Below are positions 1 through 8,850 of a DNA stretch of 64,000 bases, piece after piece. The notes beneath the pieces are model-generated. The model searched no databases. It worked only from the letters and a program-made list of their open reading frames with translations, and was not told the DNA's origin. Origin of the DNA: Pseudolysinimonas_A sp947085045 (GTDB lineage: Bacteria > Actinomycetota > Actinomycetes > Actinomycetales > Microbacteriaceae); NCBI GenBank assembly GCA_947085045.1, contig CAMTUU010000009.1, forward strand, positions 119,455-183,454. Reading direction: 5' to 3'. Position 1 is the stretch's first letter, and each line of letters begins with the position of its first letter. The translations under genes and the position numbers were made by a program.

Positions 1-432
1 CAGACGCGTCCCGTCGGTGACGGTGAGGCCCGCCGTGTCGGTGATGCGGGTGCGGCCGGCGTTGACGTCGAGCTTCGTCGCCGATCCGGAGATCGCGACG
101 GTGCCGCCGACGAACAACTGCACGTCACTGAGTCCGTCCACGACGGGGAGCGGTGATCCGTCGTTGTTGGCGTTCAGGTTGTAGGTCGTGAACGAGACGT
201 CGCCGCCCGCGGCGAGGCTCCCCTCGAACTCGCCGGCGCTCCCGAGGGCTGCGTTGCCCTGAGTCAGCACGGTGAAGCCCGCCAGGGGCGTCATGGCGTT
301 GCCGACGGCGGCGTCGGCGGCGTCGAGCGTGGTCGTCGCGGCCAGGCCGGAGAAACCGACGGCGAGCGCCAGTGCGGCGGCGAGGGTGGCGAACAGGCGG
401 CGGGGCGCGCGCGCGGTGGGGGTGATGAGCAC
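1..432 (-). CDS. Secreted choice-of-anchor A domain protein (3' end cut by window)
   Basis: Reads off the left edge, so only the first 144 codons are visible, starting at GTG 430-432. Residues 13-42 form a signal peptide (RR, then a long Ala/Leu core, then AADAA). The mature start (GFTVLTQGNAALGS...EGSLAAGGDVSF) matches the opening of choice-of-anchor A (collagen-binding-like) domains, where a name-your-element motif is followed by a glycine-rich 'A-GGD' turn. Such proteins are exported and usually anchored to the wall by a C-terminal sorting signal, which is outside this window. It is co-oriented with the LAxTG protein at 753-3200 and shares a promoter-like box with it, suggesting both belong to one surface-protein set. 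Confidence 0.75.
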   Translation of the reverse strand, partial: MLITPTARAPRRLFATLAAALALAVGFSGLAATTTLDAADAAVGNAMTPLAGFTVLTQGNAALGSAGEFEGSLAAGGDVSFTTYNLNANNDGSPLPVVDGLSDVQLFVGGTVAISGSATKLDVNAGRTRITDTAGLTVTDGTRL

Positions 433-610
433 GGGGGAACCTCAGGGGTCGATCGCCGAGGGGTTGCCGCCTCGGCTCAGGTCGTCGACGCTCCGGGGGG
501 CCGGACGAGAGCGCGTCGATGAGGGGGTGGGTGGGACTGCGGGGGAACTGCGGGTGGGCGATGTGGGGGCGGCGGGCGGATTTCGGGTTCGCCTGCCCAT
601 CGCTCCGCAC

Positions 611-657
611 ACCCTATCGTGTCCCCCATAGTGCGGACATGCCCCCATATGGGGGCA
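611..657 (-). promoter_or_regulatory. Promoter-like box and 18-bp perfect palindrome upstream of the surface-protein gene
   Basis: The stretch 433-696 carries no gene. Positions 640-657 read TGCCCCCATATGGGGGCA, a perfect palindrome typical of a dimeric operator. Just downstream in the leftward direction, 611-632 contains CTATGGGGGAC followed by GATAGGGT, a candidate -10 (TAGGGT). A nearly identical CTATTGGGGGAC box precedes the LAxTG gene at 3463-3486. The implied 5' UTR is about 170 nt. The function is inferred. Confidence 0.5.
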
Positions 658-696
658 CCTCTTCTCGAACAGCCGCGGACCCGATCTCATGGGTGA

Positions 697-741
697 ACGG
701 TGCCCCGCGCCGCGTCTCAGCGCTCGGGTGCGGGGCACCGT
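697..741 (-). terminator. Long hairpin after the LAxTG surface-protein gene
   Basis: ACGGTGCCCCGC at 697-708 pairs perfectly with GCGGGGCACCGT at 730-741 (12-bp stem, 21-nt loop), starting 11 nt after the stop codon at 753. There is no T-run, as is common for actinobacterial hairpin terminators. Confidence 0.6.
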
Positions 742-752
742 CTCTCCTTCGG

Positions 753-3200
753 TCACTGCCCGATCAGCGCGTCCCTCCGGCGGTGAGCGACGACCATCAG
801 GATGCCGCCCAGCGTGAGCAGGCCCGCAAGCCCCAGCCCGCCGGTTGCGCTACCGCTCCCGGTGAGAGCGAGCGTGGGAAGGCAGTCATCCGGCAGCGTC
901 GTGAAGTCGAAACTCCACTCGCGGATCGGCGGACCCGGGATGCCGTCGGTGAACCCGTAGCCGGGCGCCGGTACCGCCGTGACGGTGACCGATCCCGCGG
1001 TGTTCACCGCGTGCGTACCGACGGTGGTCGGCAAGCCGCCGGTGACGGTCCAGATCACGCCGGCCGCTTCGATCTCCGGCGCGACGCCCAGGGTGTATTT
1101 CCCCGAGGCCGAGCATGTCGTCTGCGCGAACGTGACCGTCGGCGCGACGCCGGGGAAGGTCGGAAGCCCGCAGGCGAACGCCTTCTTGATTTCGACGGTC
1201 CACGGCTCGGGCACCCCGGTCAGTTCGTAGCCGGCGTCCGCGGCCGCGCTGATCGTGTACACGCCGGGCGCGAAGTCCTGCGTTCCCGCCGCCGTGGGCA
1301 TGCCATCGACGGAGTACGTCACGTTCGGCGTGCTCGGGATCGTGATCGTGCCCGACCCGTTGTGGTAAGCGCCGGTGTCGAGGTCGTCGACGACGCACGT
1401 CTGGTTCGTGGCGACCACCGGATCGACCGGCACCGAAACGGTGCAGTCACCCGCCGACGTGAAGTCGAACGACCACTCGGTGGTCGCTCCCGACAGGAAG
1501 TGGGAGCCGGGCTTCGCGACGGCACGGATCTTCACCTCGGCGGGCAACGACGTGACGTCGTGGACGCCCGCGTCGGCCGACTCCCACGTGTCGCCATCCC
1601 AGATCTCGTAGGTCACCCCGGACTCCGCCGGGATCGTATACGTCGCCTGGCTCGGGTCGCCGCCCGCCACGCATTGCTGCGGGTCGAAGGTCGGCGCGTC
1701 GGGCACGATGCAGTCCTTCGACGCGTTCAGGTTGTCGAAGAGCAGGAGGTAGGTCTTGTTGTTCGACAGCACGTCGTGATCGCCCAGCTCGAATCCGGGC
1801 AGCGGAACCGCGCGAACCGTGACGACCGATCCGTCGGCCGTGGAGTACGGCCCCGGAGCCACGTCGACCCACGAGAACCCGACCAGACGTTGGTACGTGA
1901 TGCCGGCGATCGTCGGGATGGTGTAGCTCGCCGGACCGACCTGCTCGTCAGCCGTGCAGACCGCCTGAGTCTTCAGGGGCTTCGTGGGGATGACGTCGGT
2001 CAGGCAGTCGGGAGCCTTGAGGTTCTTGCTCCACTTGATCGTGCCCTTGAGGGTGTAGCCGGCAAGTGCGACCGCACGCACGTCGACATTGGCGTTCGCC
2101 GAGACGTCGTAGGTGCCGGCGGGCCGGTCGTTCCAGGACCCGTTGTTGACGCGCACCTGGTACGTGACGCCCTCGGTGGTCGGGATGGTGTACGACGCCT
2201 TGCCGTACTCACCCGGATCGGTCGTGCTGCACACGGCCGCCGTGAACGTCGGCGTCGTCGGGTTCACCCGGCAGTCGGGCCTCGCGAACGTCTGCGACCA
2301 CTCGCTCGTCCCGCTCAGGACATGGCCCGCGAGAGCGACGGCCTTGACCTCGACCTTCGTGCCGACGGCGACGTAGTAGGTGCCGGCGCCGACGGCTCCG
2401 AACCCGCCGACGCCGTTGATCTGCACGGTGTACGCGATGCCGGTCGTGTCGGGAATCGTGTAGCTGCCCTGCCCCGGCGATCCGGCCGTGCACACGGCAG
2501 GAGCGAAGGTCGCAGGCTGCGGGGTGGTCTGGCATGCGGCGTTCTGGATGAGCTTGTAGGTCACCCCCCAGCCCGACGGCGACGGGAAGTCCTCGGACGG
2601 ATTGTTGGGACCGTTGAGCACGCCGCCAGCGATCAACGAGGTGGTCGTAGCGCTGTCGTTGTAGAGATCGACCTGGTATTGCGTGCCGCAGGCCGCCAGC
2701 TGCTCATCCAGGGCGTTGAGGTCCTTGCTCGCGAGGTCGGCCTTGGTGACGTAGGTCTGGCCCCAGGTCGGCGTCGTCGGTCCGGCCCAGAAGGGCATCG
2801 CCCAGGCGACGAGCACGTAGGGGGTCAGGTCCACCGGCGGGGTCAGGGGGGTCGGGGCCGCGGGTGTGGTGCAGATCGTGGCCCCCTCGATGTCGGAGTT
2901 GAAGTCGCCATTGAGCAGGGTGAGGCCCGTGCGGTCCTGGGTGGCGCCGTTCGAGCGAATCGTGATGGTGCCCAGGGGATCGCCGGAGCTGGTGATGTTC
3001 CAGTCGCGACCCGCCTGATATTGAGTGCTCAAGGTCACCGTGACGGTTCCCTTGGTCTGAGAGATGGCCCCGTTGTAGAAGGGCTGGCGATCGAAGGTCT
3101 GACAGGCTTCATCGGTGGCGGCGGCGGGAGCCGCCGTCAACGCCACGACGCCGAGTGACAGCGCGAGCGCGGTCACTGCGGCGAGGAACTTTGTGAACAT
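753..3200 (-). CDS. Repetitive cell-wall-anchored surface protein with LAxTG sorting signal
   Basis: 815-aa exported protein. The start chosen is ATG 3198-3200 because MFTKFLAAVTALALSLG is a clean signal peptide ending in AAPAAA; an upstream in-frame start would bury it. An N-terminal domain of about 200 aa is followed by six imperfect repeats of 85-95 aa. Each has a C at the start, then YTIP, GVTY, an 'AVALAGY' strand, EWS and a closing DC. The C terminus has LALTG, a hydrophobic segment and a positively charged tail (HRRRDALIGQ). This fits a class E sortase substrate (LAxTG) covalently linked to peptidoglycan. The repeats resemble tandem beta-sandwich stalk modules, probably each with a disulfide. 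Adhesin or stalk role is inferred; no ligand-binding domain was recognised. Confidence 0.8.
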   Translation of the reverse strand: MFTKFLAAVTALALSLGVVALTAAPAAATDEACQTFDRQPFYNGAISQTKGTVTVTLSTQYQAGRDWNITSSGDPLGTITIRSNGATQDRTGLTLLNGDFNSDIEGATICTTPAAPTPLTPPVDLTPYVLVAWAMPFWAGPTTPTWGQTYVTKADLASKDLNALDEQLAACGTQYQVDLYNDSATTTSLIAGGVLNGPNNPSEDFPSPSGWGVTYKLIQNAACQTTPQPATFAPAVCTAGSPGQGSYTIPDTTGIAYTVQINGVGGFGAVGAGTYYVAVGTKVEVKAVALAGHVLSGTSEWSQTFARPDCRVNPTTPTFTAAVCSTTDPGEYGKASYTIPTTEGVTYQVRVNNGSWNDRPAGTYDVSANANVDVRAVALAGYTLKGTIKWSKNLKAPDCLTDVIPTKPLKTQAVCTADEQVGPASYTIPTIAGITYQRLVGFSWVDVAPGPYSTADGSVVTVRAVPLPGFELGDHDVLSNNKTYLLLFDNLNASKDCIVPDAPTFDPQQCVAGGDPSQATYTIPAESGVTYEIWDGDTWESADAGVHDVTSLPAEVKIRAVAKPGSHFLSGATTEWSFDFTSAGDCTVSVPVDPVVATNQTCVVDDLDTGAYHNGSGTITIPSTPNVTYSVDGMPTAAGTQDFAPGVYTISAAADAGYELTGVPEPWTVEIKKAFACGLPTFPGVAPTVTFAQTTCSASGKYTLGVAPEIEAAGVIWTVTGGLPTTVGTHAVNTAGSVTVTAVPAPGYGFTDGIPGPPIREWSFDFTTLPDDCLPTLALTGSGSATGGLGLAGLLTLGGILMVVAHRRRDALIGQ

Positions 3201-3462
3201 CTCTGGTCCTCTGCTGAGAAAGGGAACTTCGGATTCGCGCACGAAGCACGAAGACGCTCGCGAGGCGCGCGACGAAAGGCGCAGACGTCGAGAAGCGTCG
3301 AGGTTCCGGCACGGGGGGAAGCGGCCGGTGAAGGGGGCAAGCGCGAGGCGCGGAGCGTCTCGGGGGTGTTCGCGGGTTTCGGATTCGCCGGGGGGCGGGC
3401 TCCCTAGGGTTCGACCCGGAGGGGGGAAGCCGCTGAGATCGCGACGCCGGGACTCATCCCGC

Positions 3463-3486
3463 GAACATACTCGTCCCCCAATAGGA
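3463..3486 (-). promoter_or_regulatory. Promoter-like box shared with the upstream surface-protein gene
   Basis: On the minus strand the sequence reads CTATTGGGGGACGAG then TATGTT, a plausible -10. The CTAT(T)GGGGGAC core repeats the box at 611-632. The rest of the gene-free stretch 3201-3520 is GC-rich and shows no other gene; it would form a roughly 250-nt 5' UTR for the LAxTG gene. Confidence 0.4.
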
Positions 3487-3520
3487 GGACAAGCTTTTTG
3501 TACCCCCGTGACGAGACACG

Positions 3521-4429
3521 TCAGTGCACGTACTCGAGGATGTCGAGCCCCACGACGCGCAGCGCGTCGAGCACGCGAAGACGGGCGGCGAGTCCGCTGT
3601 CGTTGAACTGCACCGAGACCGCGTAGGAGACGGCTGCGCGCGGACCGCGCAGCACGCCCGCCTCGGAGCGCACCCCGTGGTCGGAGCCGGTCTTGTTGAC
3701 CAGCAGTACCCCGTGGTCGGTGCCGCGGTGGGAGAGCGGATCGAGGCCGAACGCGCTCGCGACGAGCGACAGATCGGAGTTGAGCGAGAGCCAGCCGAGC
3801 ACGCGGCTCGAGGTCAGCGCGTCGACGATCTCACCGCGCGCGAGCGTCGCGAACAGCCACGACAGTTCCGCCGTGGATCCGACCGAGAGCTGCGGGGCGT
3901 CGTCGGGCCCGCGCGAATCGCGCACCAGGTCCAGGAGTGCCGTGCGCAGCAGGCCGAGCGTCTCGGTGCGGGCGCGCACGGCATCCAGTCCCACCTGGCG
4001 CAGCAGCACGTTCGTGGCCAGGTTGTCGCTGGTGGCGCCGACGAGACTCGCGAGGTCGGTCACCGGAAGGGACGGCGCCTGCAGATGCTGCCAGATTCCG
4101 CTCTCGCCGACGGCGTCTCTCGGGGTCTTGTCGAGGATGCCGTAGCCCGAGAAGTCGCGCTCGGTCAGCCGTGCCGACACCTCGATGAGCAGCAGGATCT
4201 TGCCGATGCTCGCGGTCGGCAGCACGATGCGCTCGTCGATCGCGACGAGGGTCTTGCCGGTGTCGAGGTCGGTGACCGAGGCCGACACCTGGGCACCGTC
4301 GTAGGCGAGGTCGCCGAGCGCGGTGAACGTCGCCGAGAAGTCCTCGGCCGGCTGGGTCTCGAGATGCTGAGGCGCGCGCGTGGAGCGCACGCGGTCGCGG
4401 CGCTGAATCCCAGCCTGCACGTCTACCAA
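3521..4429 (-). CDS. Class A beta-lactamase-fold serine hydrolase, apparently cytoplasmic
   Basis: 302 aa. All three hallmark motifs of the serine beta-lactamase/transpeptidase fold are present: SIGK (nucleophile Ser74, Lys77), SDN at 134-136 and KTG at 246-248. The start TTG 4427-4429 overlaps the stop of the M13 peptidase gene (TTGGTAG), implying translational coupling; GTG at about 4420 is an alternative. No signal peptide is visible from either start, so it is not a typical exported resistance enzyme; a cytoplasmic hydrolase or a distant relative of class A enzymes is more likely. Being coupled to a peptidase gene suggests a joint role in peptide or cell-wall turnover, but the substrate is unknown. 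Confidence 0.8.
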   Translation of the reverse strand: MVDVQAGIQRRDRVRSTRAPQHLETQPAEDFSATFTALGDLAYDGAQVSASVTDLDTGKTLVAIDERIVLPTASIGKILLLIEVSARLTERDFSGYGILDKTPRDAVGESGIWQHLQAPSLPVTDLASLVGATSDNLATNVLLRQVGLDAVRARTETLGLLRTALLDLVRDSRGPDDAPQLSVGSTAELSWLFATLARGEIVDALTSSRVLGWLSLNSDLSLVASAFGLDPLSHRGTDHGVLLVNKTGSDHGVRSEAGVLRGPRAAVSYAVSVQFNDSGLAARLRVLDALRVVGLDILEYVH

Positions 4430-6396
4430 ATGGTGACTCTGTCTTCCGGGTCGAGCCAGAGAGCGTCGTCGGCGGTCACGCCGAACGTGGAGTAGAACAC
4501 GTCGATGTTACGGACGATCTGGTTGCACCGGAACTCCGCCGGCGAATGCGGGTCGATCGAGAGCAGCCGCAGGGCCTCCTCGTCACGAAGCTTGGTGCGC
4601 CAGGCCTGCGCCCAGCCGAGGAAGAACCGCTCGCCTCCCGTGAGCCCGTCGACCACCGGCGGTTCCGCCCCGGCGAGGGAGAGCAGGTAGGCCTGCCAGG
4701 CGATCCCCAGCCCGCCGAGGTCGCCGATGTTCTCGCCGATCGTGAGGGCGCCGTTGACGTGCTGGCCGGGCAGCTGCCGCGGCTCGAGGGCGTCGTACTG
4801 GGCGATCAGCGACGCCGTGCGCGCCTGGAACGCATCCTTGTCGGCCTGCGTCCACCAGTCGGTGAGCCGTCCGTCGCCGTCGTACTGCGACCCCTGGTCG
4901 TCGAATCCGTGCCCGATCTCGTGGCCGATGACCGCGCCGATCGCTCCGTAGTTGGCAGCGGCGTCCCGGTCTCGAGAGAAAAACGGCAGCTGCAGGATGG
5001 CGGCGGGGAACACGATCTCGTTGAACCCGGGGTTGTAGTACGCGTTGATCGTCTGCGGGGTCATGAACCACTCGTCGCGGTCGATCGGCGTGCCGATCTT
5101 GCCGAGCTCGCGCTGGAAGTCGAACTCCGCGATCGCTCGGATGTTGAGCACGAGGTCGTCGGGGCCGATCGCGAGGGTCGAGTAGTCGCGCCACTTCACC
5201 GGGTAGCCGATCTTGGGGGTGAACTTGCCCAGCTTGTCGAGCGCGCGCACGCGGGTGGCGTCGGTCATCCAGTCGAGCTTCTCGATGCTCGCGCGGTAGG
5301 CGGCGACGAGGTTCGCCACGAGGTCGTCCATCGCGACCTTCGCCCCCTCCGGGAAGTGCCGCTCGACGTACACCCGGCCGATGGCTTCGCCCATCGCCCC
5401 TTCGACGACCGCGACGCCGCGCTTCCACCGGGCGCGCAACTCGGGGGTGCCGGTGAGGGTCTTGCCGTAGAAGTCGAAGTTCGCCTCGACGACCGCGCGG
5501 TGCAGGTACGGCGCGGAGGAGCGGATGACCTGCCAGCGCAGCCAGTCCCGCCAGGCGTCGAGGCGATCCTCGATGAGGAGCGGCGCGAGGCCCTCGAGGA
5601 TCGACGGCTGCCGCACGACGACCTCGGCGAACGCCTGCGCGGGCACGTCGAGGGCCTTCGCCCAGTCCTCGATCAGCGCCGACTTGTCGCCGACGAGCGC
5701 CGTCGCCGCCGCCCAGGTCATCGGGTTGTAGGTCGCGACCGAGTCGCGGCACCGCACCTTGTCCCATTGCTGCGCGGCGATCTCGGTCTCGAGGTCGAAC
5801 ACCCGCTGCGCGGCGGCGGCCGCGTCGAGGTCGGGGAACGCCATCCCGAGCATCCGCTCGAGATGCGCCCGGTAGGCGTCGCGGATGTCGGCGAACTTCT
5901 CCTCGCGGAAATACGACTCGTCGGGGAGACCGATGCCGCCCTGTTCGAGGAAGACGAGGTACCGTTCGGGGTTCCCCGGGTCGTTGTCGACGAATGCCTG
6001 CACGAAGCCGCCGACGCCCTGCCGCTCGAGTCGGCCCAGGGTCTGGATGAAGGTCGGGATGTCGGTGACCCCGTCGACGGCCGCGACATCGGCCGCGATC
6101 GCGTCGAACCCGAGCTGCTCGATGCGGCCCTCATCCATGAACGAGCGGTAGAGGTCGCCGAATCGGCGGGCCTCCGTGCCGTCGGGGGCGGTCTGCGCCT
6201 CCTCGATGATCGCCTGCACGGCCTTCTCGGCCTCCTCGGCGAGGATGTAGAACGAGCCGTAGCGCGCCTTGTCGCTCGGGATCTCGGTGCGGTCGATCCA
6301 GGAGCCGTTCGCGTGGCGGAAGAGGTCGTCCTGCGGACGCACCGCGGCATCCAGTTCGTCGAGGTCGATTCCGGAAGTCGGCTGCGCGTCGGTCAC
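4423..6396 (-). CDS. M13 family zinc metallopeptidase (PepO/neprilysin-like)
   Basis: 657 aa, the usual length for bacterial M13 enzymes. The zinc site is intact: HEIGHGFDD around residue 490 (HExxH) and GENIGD about 64 residues later (third ligand Glu and the conserved Asp). It also has the M13 NAYYNP substrate-binding motif (NAYYNPGFNEIVFPAAIL). There is no signal peptide, so it acts on peptides in the cytoplasm. The start GTG 6394-6396 is chosen because TAGGGT (6404-6409, minus) lies exactly 7 nt upstream, which is the spacing of a leaderless actinobacterial promoter; GTG 6403-6405 would put the start inside the -10. The downstream beta-lactamase-fold gene overlaps it by 7 bp. Confidence 0.92.
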   Translation of the reverse strand: MTDAQPTSGIDLDELDAAVRPQDDLFRHANGSWIDRTEIPSDKARYGSFYILAEEAEKAVQAIIEEAQTAPDGTEARRFGDLYRSFMDEGRIEQLGFDAIAADVAAVDGVTDIPTFIQTLGRLERQGVGGFVQAFVDNDPGNPERYLVFLEQGGIGLPDESYFREEKFADIRDAYRAHLERMLGMAFPDLDAAAAAQRVFDLETEIAAQQWDKVRCRDSVATYNPMTWAAATALVGDKSALIEDWAKALDVPAQAFAEVVVRQPSILEGLAPLLIEDRLDAWRDWLRWQVIRSSAPYLHRAVVEANFDFYGKTLTGTPELRARWKRGVAVVEGAMGEAIGRVYVERHFPEGAKVAMDDLVANLVAAYRASIEKLDWMTDATRVRALDKLGKFTPKIGYPVKWRDYSTLAIGPDDLVLNIRAIAEFDFQRELGKIGTPIDRDEWFMTPQTINAYYNPGFNEIVFPAAILQLPFFSRDRDAAANYGAIGAVIGHEIGHGFDDQGSQYDGDGRLTDWWTQADKDAFQARTASLIAQYDALEPRQLPGQHVNGALTIGENIGDLGGLGIAWQAYLLSLAGAEPPVVDGLTGGERFFLGWAQAWRTKLRDEEALRLLSIDPHSPAEFRCNQIVRNIDVFYSTFGVTADDALWLDPEDRVTIW

Positions 6397-6423
6397 GCGG
6401 TCCACCCTATTTCGCTGGCGCCG

Positions 6424-7482
6424 TCAGCGCGGGGCGACGGACGTCGTCGTGCCGACGCGGAGCTCCGAATGCAACAGCACGGGCTCCGGGCGCTCGCCGG
6501 CCAACGCCGCGAACACCGCAGCCGCCGCGGCTTCGCCCTTCTCGACGGCCGGCTGAGCGAGGGTCGTGAACTCGTGCGGCGCGGCTTCATCGAGGCGCAC
6601 GCCGTCGAAGCCGAGGATGCTGAGCTCGCGCGGCACGCCGATGCCCAGGTCCTCCGCCGCCCTGAGTACGCCGAGGGCGAGGAGGTCGCTCTGGGCGACG
6701 ATCGCGGTCGGACGATCCGGGCGGTCGAGGAGCGCGACGCCGGCGGCGTAGCCGTCCGCGCGATAGCTGCCCGAGGTCGACCAACCGGTCGCCTCGGGAT
6801 ACACCTCGCGGAGGCCCGCAAGCCGCTGCCGCGTCGTGTTGCCGGTTGCGGCCGCTTCTCGTTCGAGGGTGAGCGGCCCTGCGGTGCGCGTCGCGTCCAG
6901 CGCGAGCGTGACCGTGGCGACGCGGCGGTGCCCGAGCTCGAACAGGTACTGCGCCCCTCGGCGCGACGCGGCCCGGTTGTCGATGTCGATGAGCAGCACG
7001 CCTTCGAACGGCTCCGCCTCGACCGCGACGATCGGGATGCGTCGCCGGCGCAGCACCTCGACCGACGAGCTCAGGTCGAGGCTGCAACCGAGCAGGATGG
7101 CGGCATCCATCGGGGGTGCGGAGAGGTCGACGCCCGACTCCGCGGCGAGCGGGATCACCAGGAGGCCGGTGCGCTCGTCGCCGAACGCCTGTGCGACGCC
7201 GTCGAGGAACGCGAGGTTCATCGGGTCGCGGAAGGCGTCGGTCAGGCGGTCCTCGGTGATGACGGCGATGACGCCGGAGCGTCCGCGGCGCAGCGACCGC
7301 GCCGTCGGGTCGGGGCCGCCGTACTCGAGCGCGGTCGCGGCCGCGAGCACCCGGTCGCGCGTCGCGACCGCCACGGGGCCGGCGCCGCTGAAGACGAGGG
7401 ATGCCGTCGACACCGAGACGCCCGCCCGGGCCGCGACGGCGGCGAGGGTCGGGCGCGGGCTCGCGGTTGCCTCCGGCTCCAT
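6424..7482 (-). CDS. LacI family transcriptional regulator
   Basis: 352 aa. The N-terminal helix-turn-helix (residues 12-33, TLAAVAARAGVSVSTASLVFSG) and hinge are followed by a periplasmic-binding-protein-like sensor domain (SGVIAVITEDRL onward). It is divergent from the MFS transporter at 7573-8850, across two tandem 14-bp palindromes (7498-7525) with the central CG typical of LacI operators. It probably represses both itself and the transporter in response to a sugar or related ligand; the ligand cannot be read from sequence. A candidate -10 TACGCT (7491-7496, minus) lies 8 nt before the ATG, giving a near-leaderless transcript. Confidence 0.93.
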   Translation of the reverse strand: MEPEATASPRPTLAAVAARAGVSVSTASLVFSGAGPVAVATRDRVLAAATALEYGGPDPTARSLRRGRSGVIAVITEDRLTDAFRDPMNLAFLDGVAQAFGDERTGLLVIPLAAESGVDLSAPPMDAAILLGCSLDLSSSVEVLRRRRIPIVAVEAEPFEGVLLIDIDNRAASRRGAQYLFELGHRRVATVTLALDATRTAGPLTLEREAAATGNTTRQRLAGLREVYPEATGWSTSGSYRADGYAAGVALLDRPDRPTAIVAQSDLLALGVLRAAEDLGIGVPRELSILGFDGVRLDEAAPHEFTTLAQPAVEKGEAAAAAVFAALAGERPEPVLLHSELRVGTTTSVAPR

Positions 7483-7497
7483 GGCTTGCTAGCGTAC

Positions 7498-7525
7498 TCG
7501 AATCGATTCGATCGAAACGATTCGA
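7498..7525. promoter_or_regulatory. Two abutting LacI-type operators in a divergent promoter region
   Basis: TCGAATCGATTCGA (7498-7511) is a perfect palindrome, followed at once by TCGAAACGATTCGA (7512-7525), which differs at one position. They lie between TACGCT -10 boxes on each strand (7491-7496 minus, 7538-7543 plus) and would cover both -35 regions. Binding by the adjacent LacI protein is inferred from family practice. Confidence 0.75.
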
Positions 7526-7572
7526 TTTCTGCCTCACTACGCTGGACCTCGTCACGCATCCCTCGGAGCACC

Positions 7573-8850
7573 ATGTCCCACCCCGAATCCCGCCGCGCTC
7601 GTCGCGTCCAGGCCGCCCGCCCGGCCCACGTCCGCCGCGCCATGTTCGGCGTCTTCATCACCTTCGCCCTCAACGGCGTCGCGGTGGCGACCTGGATCTC
7701 CCGCCTGCCCGCGGTGCGCGACATCCTCGAGCTGAGCGTCGCGCAGATCGGCTTCGTGATCTTCGGGATGTCGGCCGGGTCGATCATCGGTCTCCTCGGA
7801 GCCGGCGCGATCATCCATCGCCTGGGGGCCCGCCGCACGATCGTCGCGACCTTCGTCGTCGGCGGCGTCGGGCTCGGCGCGCTCGCGCTGGCCACCTCGG
7901 TGTTCGCCTCGTTCCCGCTCGCGATCGGCGCGATGGCGATCTTCGGCGTCGCCTGGGCGATCTGCGATGTCGCGATGAACGTCGAGGGCACCGTCGTCGA
8001 GCGCGACATGGGGCGCACCCTGATGCCCTGGTTCCACGCGTCGTGGAGCCTCGGCTCGGTGACCGGGGCCGGCATCGGCGCGGGGGCCGCCGCTCTCGGC
8101 ATCATCCCCGCCGCGCACTTCGCCCTGATCGGCGCGATCCTGATCGGCGCCTCCTTCCTCATCCCGCGCCTGCTGCCGCGCGCCCTCGACTCCGAGGTGA
8201 GCGAGACCGCGGAGGGCGAGCGGTCCGGCTTCCGCGCCCAGCTCGCGGCCTGGGCCGAGCCGCGCACCCTGCTGCTCGGCGTGCTCGTGCTCGGGATGGC
8301 GTTCGCCGAGGGCTCCGCGAACGACTGGCTCGCGCTGGCGATGACCGGCGACCGCGATCTCTCCGACGCACAGGGCGCTCTGCTGTTCGCCGTCTTCAGC
8401 GTCGCGATGACGATCGGCCGCATCGCCGGGGTGCCGCTGCTCGACCGTTTCGGGCGCGTGCCGGTGCTGCGCGTCGCGGTGGTGATGTCCGCCCTGGGGC
8501 TCGCCGTCGTCATCCTCGTGCCGGTGATCCCGGTCATGATCGCGGGCATCGTCGTCTGGGGACTCGGCGCCGCACTCGGCTTCCCGGTCGGGATGTCGGC
8601 CGCCGGCGACGACCCCGTCGGCGCGGCCGCCCGGGTGAGCGCCGTCGCGACCATCGCCTACTGCGCCTTCCTCGTCGGCCCCCCGGTCATCGGATTCGTC
8701 GGCGAGTACCTCGGCAGCATCCTCAACGCGCTCTGGATCGTGTTCGGGCTCATCGTGGTCGCGGGTCTCGCGATTCCCGCCGCGCGCGAGCCCGCCAAGC
8801 CCGCGAAGGGCGACACACCCGTCCCCACCTTCACCGACCCCGCCGCCTAG
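7573..8850 (+). CDS. MFS transporter, LacI-linked
   Basis: 425 aa, with about 12 hydrophobic segments (MFGVFITFALNGVAVATWISRLPAV at the start, GFPVGMSAAGDDP near the end), the layout of YbjJ/FucP-like major facilitator permeases. The start ATG 7573 follows GGAGCACC; a much longer in-frame upstream extension is only antisense to the regulator and peptidase genes. It is divergent from the LacI gene and shares the tandem operators, so a carbohydrate or small hydrophilic solute is the likeliest substrate. It sits 9 bp ahead of nucS, which has its own promoter. Confidence 0.88.
   Translation: MSHPESRRARRVQAARPAHVRRAMFGVFITFALNGVAVATWISRLPAVRDILELSVAQIGFVIFGMSAGSIIGLLGAGAIIHRLGARRTIVATFVVGGVGLGALALATSVFASFPLAIGAMAIFGVAWAICDVAMNVEGTVVERDMGRTLMPWFHASWSLGSVTGAGIGAGAAALGIIPAAHFALIGAILIGASFLIPRLLPRALDSEVSETAEGERSGFRAQLAAWAEPRTLLLGVLVLGMAFAEGSANDWLALAMTGDRDLSDAQGALLFAVFSVAMTIGRIAGVPLLDRFGRVPVLRVAVVMSALGLAVVILVPVIPVMIAGIVVWGLGAALGFPVGMSAAGDDPVGAAARVSAVATIAYCAFLVGPPVIGFVGEYLGSILNALWIVFGLIVVAGLAIPAAREPAKPAKGDTPVPTFTDPAA

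Noticed and set aside
519..3158. Long plus-strand open frame opposite the LAxTG protein
   Set aside because: Arg/Asp-rich shadow translation; the minus-strand frame has a signal peptide, repeats and a sorting signal.
3521..4429. Exported class A beta-lactamase giving antibiotic resistance
   Set aside because: No signal peptide or lipobox from any start consistent with gene spacing.
4546..7572. Very long open frame running antisense to the M13 peptidase and LacI genes and into the MFS gene
   Set aside because: It is a high-GC shadow frame with Arg/Asp/Val-rich composition and no recognisable domain; the MFS start at 7573 has a ribosome site.
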